Shown in pieces: positions 18,834 to 29,700 of a stretch of DNA of 64,000 nucleotides. How positions within the stretch are numbered: position 1 is the stretch's first letter; each line of letters opens with the position of its first letter. Origin of the DNA: Vibrio porteresiae DSM 19223. GTDB taxonomy: Bacteria; Pseudomonadota; Gammaproteobacteria; Enterobacterales; Vibrionaceae. The position numbers and the translations under genes were made by a program. The notes under the pieces were generated by a model that had not been told where the DNA came from, ran no database searches, and worked only from the letters and a program-made list of their open reading frames with translations. The stretch is taken from the NCBI RefSeq assembly GCF_024347055.1, contig NZ_AP024896.1:992001-1056000 (forward strand). Direction: 5' to 3'.

Positions 18834-18850
18834 GGACAAAGGTCGTCACT

Positions 18851-20584
18851 ATGAATATTGCCATTATTACTGCATGCCCAAGTGGCATCGCAAACAGCAT
18901 CATAGCTGCAGGATTGCTTGAAAAGGCAGCCAAATCTTTAAACTGGTCAGCAAAAGTGGAATGCCACTCTTCTGTGATTGCAAAATCAACCCTTTCTGAT
19001 GCAGACATCGCTGCTGCAGACGTTGTGGTGATTGCTGCAAACACTCCAGTGGACACTGCTCGTTTCGTTGGTAAAAAAGTTTATCAAAGCGATATTTCTG
19101 CGTGCACTGCAGATGCGGTTGCTTACCTAAAATCAGCAGTGGAAGCTGCGACTGTTCTCACTGCAGACAAAGTAGCTGTAGCTACGCAAGCGGCTCCAGC
19201 AGCAAGCACTGCAGCGAAGAAAATCGTTGCAATTACTGCATGTCCTACTGGCGTTGCTCACACCTTCATGGCAGCAGAAGCGCTTGAAGATGAAGCAAAA
19301 CGTCAAGGTCATCAAATTAAAGTGGAAACTCGCGGTTCAGTAGGTGCAAAAAACCAACTAACAGCAGAAGAGATCAAAGAAGCAGACGTGGTTATCATCG
19401 CGTGTGACATTGATGTTCCACTTGATCGCTTTGTTGGTAAAAAACTCTACAAAACCAGCACTGGCCTAGCTCTGAAGAAAACTGAGCAAGAGATTGCTAA
19501 AGCCTTCGCGACTGCAACCACTTATAGCCAAGCTGGCGGTGCTTCTTCTGAACCAGCAAAAGAAGAGAAAAAAGGCGTTTATAAACACCTAATGACAGGT
19601 GTATCACACATGCTTCCAGTTGTGGTTGCTGGTGGTTTGATCATCGCCCTTTCTTTCGTATTCGGTATCAAAGCGTTTGAACAAGAAGGCACATTGCCTG
19701 CTGCACTGATGAAAATCGGTGGTGGTTCAGCGTTCGCTCTTATGATCCCGGTATTGGCTGGTTACATCGCATTCTCCATTGCAGACCGTCCTGGACTTGC
19801 CCCTGGTCTTATCGGTGGTATGTTAGCAAGCTCACTAGGTTCAGGCTTTATCGGCGGTATCATCGCTGGTTTCCTTGCTGGTTACACCGCAAAAGCACTT
19901 GCTGACCATGTTAAATTGCCTCAATCCATGGAAGCTCTGAAACCAATTCTGATCATTCCATTTGTAGCAAGCTTAGTGACAGGTCTTATCATGATCTACG
20001 TTATCGGTACTCCGGTAGCGAGCATCATGAACGCAATGACTGAGTTCCTAAACAACATGGGTAACGCGAACGCAGTATTACTAGGTATCATCCTTGGCGC
20101 AATGATGTGTTTCGACCTTGGTGGCCCAGTAAACAAAGCCGCTTACACTTTCGGTGTTGGTCTACTTGCTTCAAGTCAATATCTACCAATGGCCGCTATC
20201 ATGGCTGCAGGTATGGTTCCACCTCTAGCTATGGGTCTTGCAACTTTCATCGCTCGCAACAAATTTGAAGCAAGCGAACGTGAAGGTGGTAAAGCAGCAT
20301 TCGTTCTTGGTCTGTGCTTTATCTCTGAAGGTGCTATCCCATTTGCAGCGAAAGACCCAATCCGTGTTATCCCATCTTGTATGATTGGTGGTGCGGTAAC
20401 AGGTGCTCTATCTATGCTGTTCAACATTAAATTGATGGCACCACACGGTGGTCTATTTGTTCTTGCTATCCCAGGTGCAATCTCTCACGCAATGCTATAC
20501 CTACTGTCAATCGTTATCGGTACATTAGTAACTGCCGTGATTTACTCAGTGATTAAACCTGCTGCAGTAGCAAAGAAAGCATAA
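18851..20584 (+). CDS. fruA: fructose PTS EIIB'BC transporter
   Basis: A 577-residue membrane permease that takes up fructose as fructose 1-phosphate. Domains in order: a B' domain (ITACPSG, Cys9) that links to FruB, an Ala-rich linker, the catalytic EIIB domain with Cys131 in ITACPTGVAHTFMAA, and from about residue 240 an EIIC domain with about ten membrane segments and the conserved DLGGPVNKAAY. AAGGACAAAGG precedes the ATG. It ends the operon and is followed by strong terminators. Confidence 0.95.
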   Translation: MNIAIITACPSGIANSIIAAGLLEKAAKSLNWSAKVECHSSVIAKSTLSDADIAAADVVVIAANTPVDTARFVGKKVYQSDISACTADAVAYLKSAVEAATVLTADKVAVATQAAPAASTAAKKIVAITACPTGVAHTFMAAEALEDEAKRQGHQIKVETRGSVGAKNQLTAEEIKEADVVIIACDIDVPLDRFVGKKLYKTSTGLALKKTEQEIAKAFATATTYSQAGGASSEPAKEEKKGVYKHLMTGVSHMLPVVVAGGLIIALSFVFGIKAFEQEGTLPAALMKIGGGSAFALMIPVLAGYIAFSIADRPGLAPGLIGGMLASSLGSGFIGGIIAGFLAGYTAKALADHVKLPQSMEALKPILIIPFVASLVTGLIMIYVIGTPVASIMNAMTEFLNNMGNANAVLLGIILGAMMCFDLGGPVNKAAYTFGVGLLASSQYLPMAAIMAAGMVPPLAMGLATFIARNKFEASEREGGKAAFVLGLCFISEGAIPFAAKDPIRVIPSCMIGGAVTGALSMLFNIKLMAPHGGLFVLAIPGAISHAMLYLLSIVIGTLVTAVIYSVIKPAAVAKKA

Positions 20585-20600
20585 TCAAATCGTAGAGTTT

Positions 20601-20680
20601 GGAGCCAATCCCGATCTTTGGCTCCCCCAATCAGTCCCCGAGACTTTTGCCAGTGGATGCCCTCCACTGGTTTTTTTCTT
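20601..20680 (+). terminator. fru operon terminator with preceding hairpin
   Basis: A first hairpin (GGAGCCAA with TTGGCTCC, 20601-20625) is followed by a classical Rho-independent terminator: CCAGTGGA, loop TGCCC, TCCACTGG (20650-20670), then seven T. Transcription of fruBKA should end here. Confidence 0.9.
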
Positions 20681-20841
20681 TGTTGCAAACGCCCTATTGG
20701 AACAACGATGCTATTGGGCTGAGCTGGTTGGCTTGTCTTATTAAGTTAAACAAAAGACCTTGGATTCGCCGATTGGATTTACAGATCGGTTTTATAGTTC
20801 ATCGGATTCTAGTTTTGCGAACAAACACGTTTGCTGACTAC

Positions 20842-20867
20842 AAAAAAACCGGCCTTGGCCGGTTTTT
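20842..20867. terminator. bidirectional terminator
   Basis: AAAAAACCGGCC and GGCCGGTTTTT form a strong symmetric hairpin between fruA and the convergent lipoprotein gene, with A/T runs on both sides. Confidence 0.85.
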
Positions 20868-20896
20868 CATTGTTAGTATCATTGGTTCAGTCTGAC

Positions 20897-21523
20897 TTAT
20901 TCGTGCTTACCTTGAATATAAGTACGGCTCACATCCACTACTGCAATATCTTTAAAGAAACTACGACCAAGTAGCAATGGGTAAGTCAAATGCGTACGGT
21001 CGGCAAGAGTAAACTCGGTTTGCTCTTTTAGGTCGCCTACTTCAACCCACATCATGACCACAGGACGACGTTGACCTTTCTCATCGCTGGCTTGGCGAAT
21101 ACGAACCCAACGCTCAACAGGCAAGCTAACTTCTTCGCTCTTGATACCATCATGTTCAATTTTGAACTTAACCCAATCTTTGCCATCGCGCTCAAATGGC
21201 GTGACATCGATAGCACTGATGGACGAGGTTGCCGCTCCAGTATCAATACGAGTATTGAAGTTGTCTTTCAAACTCGGGACATAAATCCACTCTTTTGAAC
21301 CGAGGATCAGTTTTCCGTCACTGAGTTTTTTACCTTCTTCCTTAGGTGTAATAACAGTTTTAGTTGTCTTTGCTGGCGCCGCTTCTTTTGTTTCTGCGGG
21401 TTGTGATTTTGTTTGATCAACGTTTACCGGCTTTTCTTGCTGGGCTGGACCTGAAGTCGTTGTACACGCCATCAAGCCACCACTTAACATAAGCGGTACC
21501 AGAAATTTCCATTGTTGTTTCAT
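20897..21523 (-). CDS. retropepsin-like/RimK-associated protease family lipoprotein
   Basis: A 208-residue predicted lipoprotein of the PF05618 family (annotated as ATP-dependent zinc protease or retropepsin-like RloA). The signal ends in the lipobox LSGGLMAC, then a Gln/Lys/Thr-rich linker of about 45 residues. The domain begins at LILGSKEWIYVP and has the aspartic-protease-like motif RIDTGAATSSI near residue 91. Soluble members neighbour RimK; here the domain is exported and its substrate is unknown. The neighbours are an aminotransferase upstream on the same strand and fruA convergent. Confidence 0.75.
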   Translation of the reverse strand: MKQQWKFLVPLMLSGGLMACTTTSGPAQQEKPVNVDQTKSQPAETKEAAPAKTTKTVITPKEEGKKLSDGKLILGSKEWIYVPSLKDNFNTRIDTGAATSSISAIDVTPFERDGKDWVKFKIEHDGIKSEEVSLPVERWVRIRQASDEKGQRRPVVMMWVEVGDLKEQTEFTLADRTHLTYPLLLGRSFFKDIAVVDVSRTYIQGKHE

Positions 21524-21551
21524 TCATTCACCTAATCAGACTGCCAAACAC

Positions 21552-22733
21552 TTAACTCACTTTGATAATCGATTCAGCCACATAAGGGATATCTTTTTCG
21601 GTTAGACCTGCGATATTGATACGACCGTCAGTCACACCGTAAATAGCAAACTCTTCACGTAGACGTGTCATTTGTGCTGGCGTTAGTCCTAGCACGGTGA
21701 ACATCCCCTTGTGCTGTTCGATAAAATCAAATTGTGAAGTATTGTATTTATTTCTCAACTCTTTACACAAGGTTTGACGAAGGCTTAACAAACGTTGTTG
21801 CATTTCACTCAACTCTTGCTTCCAAATTGCAGTAAGTTTGTCGTCATGTAACACCGTTCTGACAAGCGCAGCACCGTGGTCTGGCGGCATGGTGTAGGAA
21901 GCACGAGCTAAGTTAAGCAATTTGCCTTTTGCATTTGCCACATCATGGGCGTTTTTACCGATGACCATCGCAGCCCCGGTACGCTCACGGTACAAACCAA
22001 AGTTTTTAGAACAAGAGACAGTAAGCAGCATTTCGTCGACTTGGTTCGCCATATAGCGTAAACCTTGTGCGTCTTGCTCGTAGCTGTCACCAAAACCAAG
22101 ATACGCCGCATCAACAAAAGGAGTAAAGCCATTTTTAACAGCCAATGCAGTCACTGCCTGCCAAGCGGCAAAATCCATATCTGCGCCCGTCGGGTTGTGG
22201 CAACAACCGTGGAATAACACCACGTCTTGTTTCCCCGCTTGGGCTAGATCAGCCAGCATTGCCTCAGTATCAACGGTTTTGGTTTGTGGATTAAAGTAAG
22301 CATAGTATCTCACCTTCAACCCTGCCGCTTGCATGATTGGGGCATGGTTCACATAACTAGGATTGGTTAGCCAAACCGTTGTGTCAGGTTGTGCAAAATG
22401 AATCAGGTCAGCAAACATACGCAAACCACCACTCGCACCAGGGGTTTGAATGGTCGCGACGCGATCGTAGGCAGAAGTGCCGGTCAGCAGTAAATCCACC
22501 ATGCTTTGATTAAAAATTTCGCAACCCGCTAGGCCAACATAGGATTTGGTTTTTTGTTCTGCAACCACGATGTCTTGCGCTTGCTGAACAGCGTGCATGA
22601 TTGGAGTGACACCGTCACTATTTTTATAGACACCGATGCCTAAATCGACTTTTTGCTCACGCGGATCTTCGCGAAAGGCAGCAGATAAAGAGATAATCGA
22701 ATCGAGTGTGGGAGTCGGTAAATGAGAAAACAT
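21552..22733 (-). CDS. aromatic/aspartate aminotransferase
   Basis: A 393-residue class I, fold-type I aminotransferase using pyridoxal phosphate. The Schiff-base Lys lies in SCSKNFGLYRERTGA and the cofactor-binding part includes VVLFHGCCHNPTGAD. Overall it follows E. coli AspC/TyrB. It could act on tyrosine, phenylalanine or aspartate; the sequence does not let me choose. The frame is open to 22772, but family alignment to MFSHLPTPTLDSI and AAGG upstream favour the ATG at 22733. Confidence 0.85.
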   Translation of the reverse strand: MFSHLPTPTLDSIISLSAAFREDPREQKVDLGIGVYKNSDGVTPIMHAVQQAQDIVVAEQKTKSYVGLAGCEIFNQSMVDLLLTGTSAYDRVATIQTPGASGGLRMFADLIHFAQPDTTVWLTNPSYVNHAPIMQAAGLKVRYYAYFNPQTKTVDTEAMLADLAQAGKQDVVLFHGCCHNPTGADMDFAAWQAVTALAVKNGFTPFVDAAYLGFGDSYEQDAQGLRYMANQVDEMLLTVSCSKNFGLYRERTGAAMVIGKNAHDVANAKGKLLNLARASYTMPPDHGAALVRTVLHDDKLTAIWKQELSEMQQRLLSLRQTLCKELRNKYNTSQFDFIEQHKGMFTVLGLTPAQMTRLREEFAIYGVTDGRINIAGLTEKDIPYVAESIIKVS

Positions 22734-22809
22734 GTAGGTCACAACCTTGTGATAAAAACGATAGTGACCCACAAGTTAACATCGCTTGGCACAAAACCAA
22801 ATAGATATT

Positions 22810-23277
22810 TTACAGTTTGAATTGATGAATGATTTGGTTGCTACTGCCCCGCCACGTAAGCGCTGGGTCACGTAGTTCCTCTATGTACTTACCATCGACT
22901 AAAGCATCAGCGTAAGAAACTACCTCTTGCTGCTTTGCCGTGAGCTCGCTGAGCAGGTAGCCAGTCCATATCCAGATGTCTTTGCCCTCACATTCACTTT
23001 TGACCCTTTTTACCAACTTAAGTACGGCATCAAGGTTTTGTGGATGCAGGGGATCACCACCAGACAGCGACAAGCCACGACGTTTGATTCGAGTATCATT
23101 GAGGTTTTCAATGATATGGTCTTCCAACTCTTGAGTGAATGGAAAACCCGAATCTACGCGCCAAGTCGATTGGTTGTAACAACCGCGGCATTGATGTTCG
23201 CAACCGGCGACAAAGAGTGTACACCTTGTCCCCGGTCCGTTTACCACATCAATTGGATAGTATTTGTGGTAATTCAT
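22810..23277 (-). CDS. nrdG: anaerobic ribonucleotide reductase activase NrdG
   Basis: A 155-residue radical SAM enzyme that makes the glycyl radical on NrdD. The iron-sulfur cluster motif CxxxCxxC is Cys26, Cys30 and Cys33 in VAGCEHQCRGCYN, and SLSGGDPLHP is the SAM-contact region. It begins only 4 bp after the nrdD stop, so the two genes form an operon. Confidence 0.95.
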   Translation of the reverse strand: MNYHKYYPIDVVNGPGTRCTLFVAGCEHQCRGCYNQSTWRVDSGFPFTQELEDHIIENLNDTRIKRRGLSLSGGDPLHPQNLDAVLKLVKRVKSECEGKDIWIWTGYLLSELTAKQQEVVSYADALVDGKYIEELRDPALTWRGSSNQIIHQFKL

Positions 23278-23281
23278 ACGC

Positions 23282-25402
23282 TTATAAGTGTTTAACTCGA
23301 CGTTTCACTTCTTCCTGTTTACCCACGTTGAATGGACGAGCATCTGGGCTACCTAAATAACCGCACACACGGCGGATAACCGACACTTTTTCTGAGTCGT
23401 GGTTACCGCATTTAGGACACACAAAGCCTTTACTGGTGCAGTCAAATTCGCCGGTATAACCACATTCATAACACTCATCGATTGGTGTGTTCGTACCGTA
23501 ATATGGCACGCGCTCGTAGCTGTAATCCCACACGTTTTCTAGCGCTTCAATATTGCGCTGCATATTCGGGAATTCACCGTAACAGATGAAACCGCCGTTC
23601 GACATGTGTGGATAAGGCATTTCAAAATCAATCTTGTCGTAAGGGTTCACCTCTTTTTCCACATCTAGGTGGAAGCTATTGGTGTAATAACCTTTGTCAG
23701 TTACCCCTTCAACTACGCCAAACTCTTTGGCATCAATGCGGCAGAAACGGTTACACAAGTTTTCACTTGGTGTGGCATAAAGACTAAAGCCATAGCCGGT
23801 TTCTTCTTTCCAAGCATCCACAGCATCACGCAGACGTTGCACAATATCCACACCCACTTGGCGCAGCTCATCATGGTCGTAAATATGGTTGCTCGCACCG
23901 TACAGTGCATTGATGGTTTCATGGATACCGATGTAACCCAATGAAATCGATGCGCGACCATTTTTGAAGATTTCTGCAATCGGTTGATCCGCTTTCAGGC
24001 GGACACCACAAGCGCCTTCCATATATAGAATTGGAGCAACACGAGCTTTCACGTTTTCTAGACGCGCAATACGTGTATCCAATGCGCGACGAGCCACTTT
24101 CAACGTATCGTTAAGCAAGGTGTAGAACTTTTTAATGTCGCCTTTCGCTTTCAGAGCAATACGTGGCAAGTTGACGCTAACCACACCTAGGTTATTACGG
24201 CCATCATGAACCAACTCGCCGTTTTCTTCATAAGTATTTAAGAAACTGCGGCAGCCCATTGGAGTTTTGAATGAGCCAGTTACTTCAACCACGCGATCGT
24301 AGTTCAAAATGTCTGGATACATACGTTTACTTGCACAATCGAGCGCAAGCTGTTTGATGTCGTAGTTAGGTTCACCCGGTTTTTGGTTCAGACCTGCTTT
24401 AATTGCAAAGACCAGTTTAGGGAATACAGCGGTTTTATGGTTTTTACCCAAACCTGCAATACGGTTTTTGAGAATCGATGTTTGAATCAAACGAGATTCC
24501 CAAGAAGTCCCTAAACCAAAACCTAATGTGACAAACGGTGTTTGACCATTTGCGGTGTGCAAGGTATTCACTTCATATTCCAAAGATTGGAATGCGTCGT
24601 AACACTCTTTTTCAGTACGCGCTTTCGCAAACGCTTCTGGATCATGAATATCCCATTCACGCGCGACTTTAAGGTGTTTCTGGTAGCTTTCTGCAACGTA
24701 AGGAGCAAGAATCTCATCAATACGGTTAATGGTGGTGCCACCATAAATATGGCTCGCGACTTGAGCAATAATTTGTGCGGTCACTGCGGTTGCGGTAGAG
24801 ATGGATTTTGGTGTTTCAATTTCGGCGTTACCCATTTTGAAACCACCCGTCAACATGCCTTTCAAATCGATCAACATGCAGTTGAACATTGGAAAGAATG
24901 GTGCGTAATCTAAGTCGTGATAATGAATATCGCCGGCTTCATGAGCTTGTACAACATCGCGTGGCAAAATATGAGTTTTTGCGTAGTGTTTAGCCACGAT
25001 ACCTGCAAGCAGGTCACGTTGCGTCGGGATCACTTTACCGTCTTTGTTGGCATTCTCGTTAAGAAGATCCGCGTTACTCTCTTGGATCAAACCTTCGATC
25101 TCTTTCGTCAGCGCGCTCTGTTTCTCACGTGCAATGTCACGGTCATGACGGTATTCAATGTATGAACGTGCTAGGGCTTTATAAGGACCTTGCATCAGCT
25201 CATTTTCCACCATCGTTTGGATGTCAGCGATCGCGACCTCATCGTAATCTTTGCATTTTTCCTCTACTGCGAGAGCGACATTTAAAGCATAGATAGCGAT
25301 ATCATTCGTTAAATGGTAGGCTGCACTTTCCACTGCTGCTTGAATTCTATCTCTAGCAAATGGAGCCTTTGATCCATCACGTTTGATTACGATAGGTTTC
25401 AC
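23282..25402 (-). CDS. nrdD: anaerobic ribonucleoside-triphosphate reductase NrdD
   Basis: A 706-residue class III ribonucleotide reductase that makes dNTPs without oxygen. An N-terminal ATP-cone (IVIKRDGSKAPF) is followed by the ten-stranded barrel, the zinc site CYECGYTG...CPKCG near the C-terminus and the glycyl radical Gly681 in RRVCGYLGSPDARPFN. AAGGAGAAT precedes the ATG. An FNR box and two NrdR-like boxes lie in the promoter region, fitting anaerobic and dNTP-linked control. Confidence 0.96.
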   Translation of the reverse strand: MKPIVIKRDGSKAPFARDRIQAAVESAAYHLTNDIAIYALNVALAVEEKCKDYDEVAIADIQTMVENELMQGPYKALARSYIEYRHDRDIAREKQSALTKEIEGLIQESNADLLNENANKDGKVIPTQRDLLAGIVAKHYAKTHILPRDVVQAHEAGDIHYHDLDYAPFFPMFNCMLIDLKGMLTGGFKMGNAEIETPKSISTATAVTAQIIAQVASHIYGGTTINRIDEILAPYVAESYQKHLKVAREWDIHDPEAFAKARTEKECYDAFQSLEYEVNTLHTANGQTPFVTLGFGLGTSWESRLIQTSILKNRIAGLGKNHKTAVFPKLVFAIKAGLNQKPGEPNYDIKQLALDCASKRMYPDILNYDRVVEVTGSFKTPMGCRSFLNTYEENGELVHDGRNNLGVVSVNLPRIALKAKGDIKKFYTLLNDTLKVARRALDTRIARLENVKARVAPILYMEGACGVRLKADQPIAEIFKNGRASISLGYIGIHETINALYGASNHIYDHDELRQVGVDIVQRLRDAVDAWKEETGYGFSLYATPSENLCNRFCRIDAKEFGVVEGVTDKGYYTNSFHLDVEKEVNPYDKIDFEMPYPHMSNGGFICYGEFPNMQRNIEALENVWDYSYERVPYYGTNTPIDECYECGYTGEFDCTSKGFVCPKCGNHDSEKVSVIRRVCGYLGSPDARPFNVGKQEEVKRRVKHL

Positions 25403-25446
25403 CTTTATTCTCCTTACCCAGCATACTCACAGACTTATCCACAAAT

Positions 25447-25492
25447 ACACCATATGGGCCTTTGTATTTATTTTATACACTACATCTAGTGG
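25447..25492 (-). promoter_or_regulatory. tandem NrdR-box candidates
   Basis: ACACTACATCTAGTGG (25477-25492) fits the NrdR consensus acaCwAtATaTwGtgt well. ACACCATATGGGCCTT (25447-25462) is a weaker second copy exactly 30 bp away, about three helical turns, the usual paired arrangement of this repressor. They lie 45-90 bp before nrdD. Confidence 0.6.
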
Positions 25493-25524
25493 CTGTATTA
25501 GACGCTGCGACCCATTATGATGTT

Positions 25525-25538
25525 TTGATTTAGATCAA
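25525..25538. promoter_or_regulatory. FNR box upstream of nrdDG
   Basis: TTGATTTAGATCAA is a perfect FNR palindrome (TTGAT-N4-ATCAA), 123 bp before nrdD and 165 bp before the divergent gene at 25703. Activation of nrdDG by FNR without oxygen is the expected role. Confidence 0.75.
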
Positions 25539-25702
25539 GAAATGGGACTTGCTGCATAAGGAAGAAACGATATTTACACTTAGATCTCAAAACCCAAAAC
25601 AACTGTGTAACTCCAAAAAAAATATTTTGAATGTGTTGATTTTTACGCATCCCTGATAGGGTTTAGCCTCATAACGATAGTGACTTTAGGCGAATTGATA
25701 TA

Positions 25703-26620
25703 ATGATTAAAAAGCGAACAAGTTTACTGATTTTGACGGTTTATTTTTTCTTGAAATCTGCTAACGCTTATGCTGATTCATTGGTGATACAAACCTGGAA
25801 TATGCAGTGGCTTGCAATAGTCCCCTCATCAATGGGGGTGACGCGTCACGATCCTGATTGGTTGGCGCTACGATCTTTTTATCAGCAGCAGCCTCCAGAT
25901 ATCCTCTTTTTTCAAGAAGTAGATAGTGCTCAAGCCCTGCAAAAAGTGTTACCGAGTACCTATACCCTGCTCTTTTCTGATCGCTCTTTATCCTCAAAAA
26001 GGCATCATCAGTTTAGTGATATTAACCAATACACAGGGATTGCCTTAGCTCCCGGAATTCACTATACCAACCCGACTGATTTTTCATTGCCAGCCACCAC
26101 CAGCAAAAGCTCGCGGTATTACAGCAAGTTACGCTGGGCAACCTATGTGATTGTTTATCCAAAGCAAGGCAAACCTATCCATCTGTTATCGGTGCATTTA
26201 AAGTCTGGGTGTTCTACGACCAAACGAGCGAAATCCACTAAAGCGTGTCGTGAATTGAGTTCGCAAGCCGCTCACTTAGGGCTTTGGATAGACCAGCGCA
26301 TAGAGCGTAACGAACGATTCATCATTGGCGGTGATTTTAACTATCCATTAGCTGCCGCTAACAACCCTATTTGGCAGACAATAAGCACCAGTCACCCACA
26401 AGATGTTGTGTTAGCGACACGCAATTTAAAAGCAGATTGCCAAGTGCGTAGTAAACGCAATGCCAAACGCCTCATTCATTATCGGCGTTTGATCGATCAT
26501 TTTATTACCAGTCGGGATATTGTATTGCAGCAGGTCGCACAACGAACTTACGCAGAGAGTGACGTAAAACAGTTTCAACTTAGCGATCACTGCCCAGTGA
26601 TCGCTACCGTTACTCACTAA
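25703..26620 (+). CDS. secreted endonuclease/exonuclease/phosphatase family protein
   Basis: A 305-residue protein with an N-terminal signal peptide (hydrophobic core LLILTVYFFL, cleavage after AYA) and an EEP (DNase I-like) fold. Visible catalytic motifs are IQTWNMQWL, FFQEVDS with the metal Glu, IIGGDFNYP, and the terminal LSDHCPVIA with the catalytic Asp-His pair. Exported EEP proteins include nucleases and phospholipases; I cannot choose. There are four Cys in the mature part, two of them near CSTTKRAKSTKAC. It is divergent from nrdD. Confidence 0.75.
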   Translation: MIKKRTSLLILTVYFFLKSANAYADSLVIQTWNMQWLAIVPSSMGVTRHDPDWLALRSFYQQQPPDILFFQEVDSAQALQKVLPSTYTLLFSDRSLSSKRHHQFSDINQYTGIALAPGIHYTNPTDFSLPATTSKSSRYYSKLRWATYVIVYPKQGKPIHLLSVHLKSGCSTTKRAKSTKACRELSSQAAHLGLWIDQRIERNERFIIGGDFNYPLAAANNPIWQTISTSHPQDVVLATRNLKADCQVRSKRNAKRLIHYRRLIDHFITSRDIVLQQVAQRTYAESDVKQFQLSDHCPVIATVTH

Positions 26621-26674
26621 ACACATACCTCACTAAATACGTCACTCGCTCAACAAGTGATTAAGGAATGTATG

Positions 26675-26710
26675 CACCACAAGAGCGTCACGCCCTCGGC
26701 TCTTGTGGTG
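26675..26710. terminator. long hairpin between convergent genes
   Basis: CACCACAAGAGC and GCTCTTGTGGTG form a twelve-base perfect stem with a twelve-base loop between the EEP gene and the RND pump gene. There is no strong T run on either side, so it may be an atypical terminator. Confidence 0.5.
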
Positions 26711-26743
26711 AGAAAAGTGCAGTCACAAAGGCTTCGGCGCTTA

Positions 26744-29700
26744 CTACGCCACTCTCCTATGCATAACGGCGTAATACAGAATAGGAATCACCACTAAGGT
26801 TAAGATGGTTGAAACCGCTATTCCAAACAGCAGCGCAATCGCTAACCCATTAAAAATTGGGTCATCAAGGATAAACAGCGCTCCCATCATGGCTGCAAGT
26901 CCGGTCAGCACGATAGGTTTTGCGCGAATAGCCGCGGCGTGAACCACTGCGGTGGCTAAATCAACGCCGCGCTGAGTTTCTAAGCGTGTGAAATCCACCA
27001 GCAAAATCGAATTACGCACTATGATGCCCGCTAAGGCAATCATGCCAATCATGGATGTTGCCGTAAATTGGGCATGCAGCAGCGCATGTCCGGGCATTAC
27101 ACCAATAATGGTCAGTGGAATCGGCGCCATAATGATGAGCGGTACTAAGTAGGATTTAAACTGTGCTACCACCAACAGGTAGATCAACACCATTCCCACC
27201 GCATACGCAATGCCCATATCACGAAACGTTTCATAGGTGATGGTCCATTCCCCATCCCAACGAATTTGCACACCATTTAGGCCATCAGGCTGGTTAATCC
27301 AGTATTGTTCTACATGCTTAGATGAATCGATCTCTTGGCTAATTCGAACCATGCCATAAAGCGGACTATCTAACGAACCTGACATATCAGCCGCGACCAT
27401 AACGGTCGGCACCATATTTTTATGCACCAAGTCCGGTTCCATGGTCTGTTGCCGCACCGTCACCAGATCGCTTAGAGCATACTGACGACCGTTCACACTC
27501 GGCACTTGCAAAGTAAGTAATGAATCGGCAGTCAGCTTAGCCTCCTCTTTGAGTTCAACTCGCACTGGAATCGGATACTTGCTTGATTCTGAATGCAAAT
27601 AGCTCACCGCTTTGCCGCCCATCGCGGTATTTAGGGTATCAATAATGGTTTGATAAGAAATTCCCCATTGCGCGCTCTTTTGTCGATCTATCAGCAGTTG
27701 CCACTTTTGGTGCGTTTCAGGCAGATAGATATCCACATCGACAATATCTGGGGTTTGATTTAATCGCTCGCGCAACATCCGCGCAGCAGCGATACGCGCA
27801 CTGTCACTCGGTGCGTACACCTCGGCCAGTATCGGTGACCATACGGGTGGTCCAGGCGGAACCTCCACCACTTTCACTTTGCCGCCATAATGGCGCGCAA
27901 TCGTCACCAGTGACGGGCGAACTCTGCTGGCGATTTCATGGCTGGAACGATCGCGTTCATGCTTGCCAACCAAATTGACTTGAATATCCCCCTGCTGGGA
28001 TTGATTGCGCATAAAGTAGTGTCGAACTAGCCCATTGAAATTTATGGGCGCAGCCGTGCCGACGTAGATCTGATAATCATGCACTTCAGGCACCAGGCCT
28101 AATGATCTGCCCATTTCAAACAAGATGCGCTGCGTCTCTTCCAATGAAGTTCCTTCAGGCATATCCAGCACCACTTGAAATTCTGACTTATTATCAAAGG
28201 GTAACATTTTTAACACCACCGCTTGATAGACAGGCAAAAGCAGCGATCCCACGATTAACAACCCAATACCTGCAGTAAGCCCCCAGCGATGTTGGCGCTG
28301 TTTTGGCCCTTGAACAAAAGGCGTCAGCAGTTTGGTAAAAAGATGCAGCGATCGTCTAGCACTGGCATCGTCATGGTCATCTTTGATTCGATGGACTACC
28401 TTGCTGGAAAGACGCAGTGCCAGCCAAGGGGTAATCACAAAAGCCACCAGTAGCGAAAGAATCATCCCCATGGAAGCATTAATTGGGATGGGGCTCATGT
28501 AAGGTCCCATCAACCCAGAGACGAACGCCATAGGCAGTAAGGCGGCAATAACCGTGAGAGTGGCTAAGATGGTCGGCCCTCCTACCTCATCAACGGCGAT
28601 AGGAATAAGGTTTTTTAACGGCGCGTCACTTTGTAAGCGGTGACGGTGGATGTTTTCGACCACCACAATCGCATCATCGACCAAAATCCCAATCGAAAAG
28701 ATTAGGGCAAACAAAGAAACGCGGTTGAGAGTAAAACCCCATACCCACGAAGCAAACAGTGTAATGAACAAGGTAACAATAATCGCCCCTGCAACAATAA
28801 TCGACTCACGCCAGCCCATGGCGATCAGTACCAGCAGCACAACGGCGGCGGTGGCAAACACCAATTTGCCCAGCAGTGTGTTGCTTTTCTCCTGAGCGGT
28901 CGCACCGTAATTGCGGGTAATATCGACCTGAACATTCGGTGGAATGAGTGTATTGCGCAGCGTTTGAATGCGTTGGCTGACCGCATTGGCGACATCCACC
29001 GCGTTAATACCGTTTTGTTTGGCAATCGCAATGGTCACCGCAGGAAGCGGATCGTCGCCAACATCAACAGAACTACCGTTCGCTTTTGCTGGGACACTCC
29101 AGACATTTTGAGTCGCAATTCCAACACCTAAACTCACTTGAGCAACATCACTTAAATAGACAGGGACAGAATGGTGCACACCAACAACAATCTGTTCTAT
29201 CTCATCAGCTGTTCGAATCGGTTGACCGATTTGCAATGGTAGTGTCTGGTCCATGCGGGTTAAATGCAGCGTCGTACCGCGCGCCGTTTGCCCAGTTAAC
29301 TGCTGATTTAACGCATCAATCGTGATACCAAACGCATTCATTTTAACCGGGTCAAGACGCACATCGACAATGGTAGGATGCGCCCCCACCGTATAGATAT
29401 CGCGCGTACCTTTGATACGTTTGAGCTCTGTCTCTAAACCGTGAGCGACTTCGGTTAATCCGTTGTTAGTGAGTGATGCAGAAGGGTCGGTCAGCGTTAA
29501 AGTGACAATAGGAACATCTTCAATCCCTTTGGGTTTAATGATCGGCTCACCCACTCCCAAACCTTGTGGGAGCCAATCTTTATTGGAATAAAGTTGATTG
29601 TACAGTCGCACGATCGCGTCATTACGGGTGACTCCAACTTTAAACACCGCGACGATCAATGCTCCATCGGGGCGAGAGAACGAATAGAGCTTATCCAACC

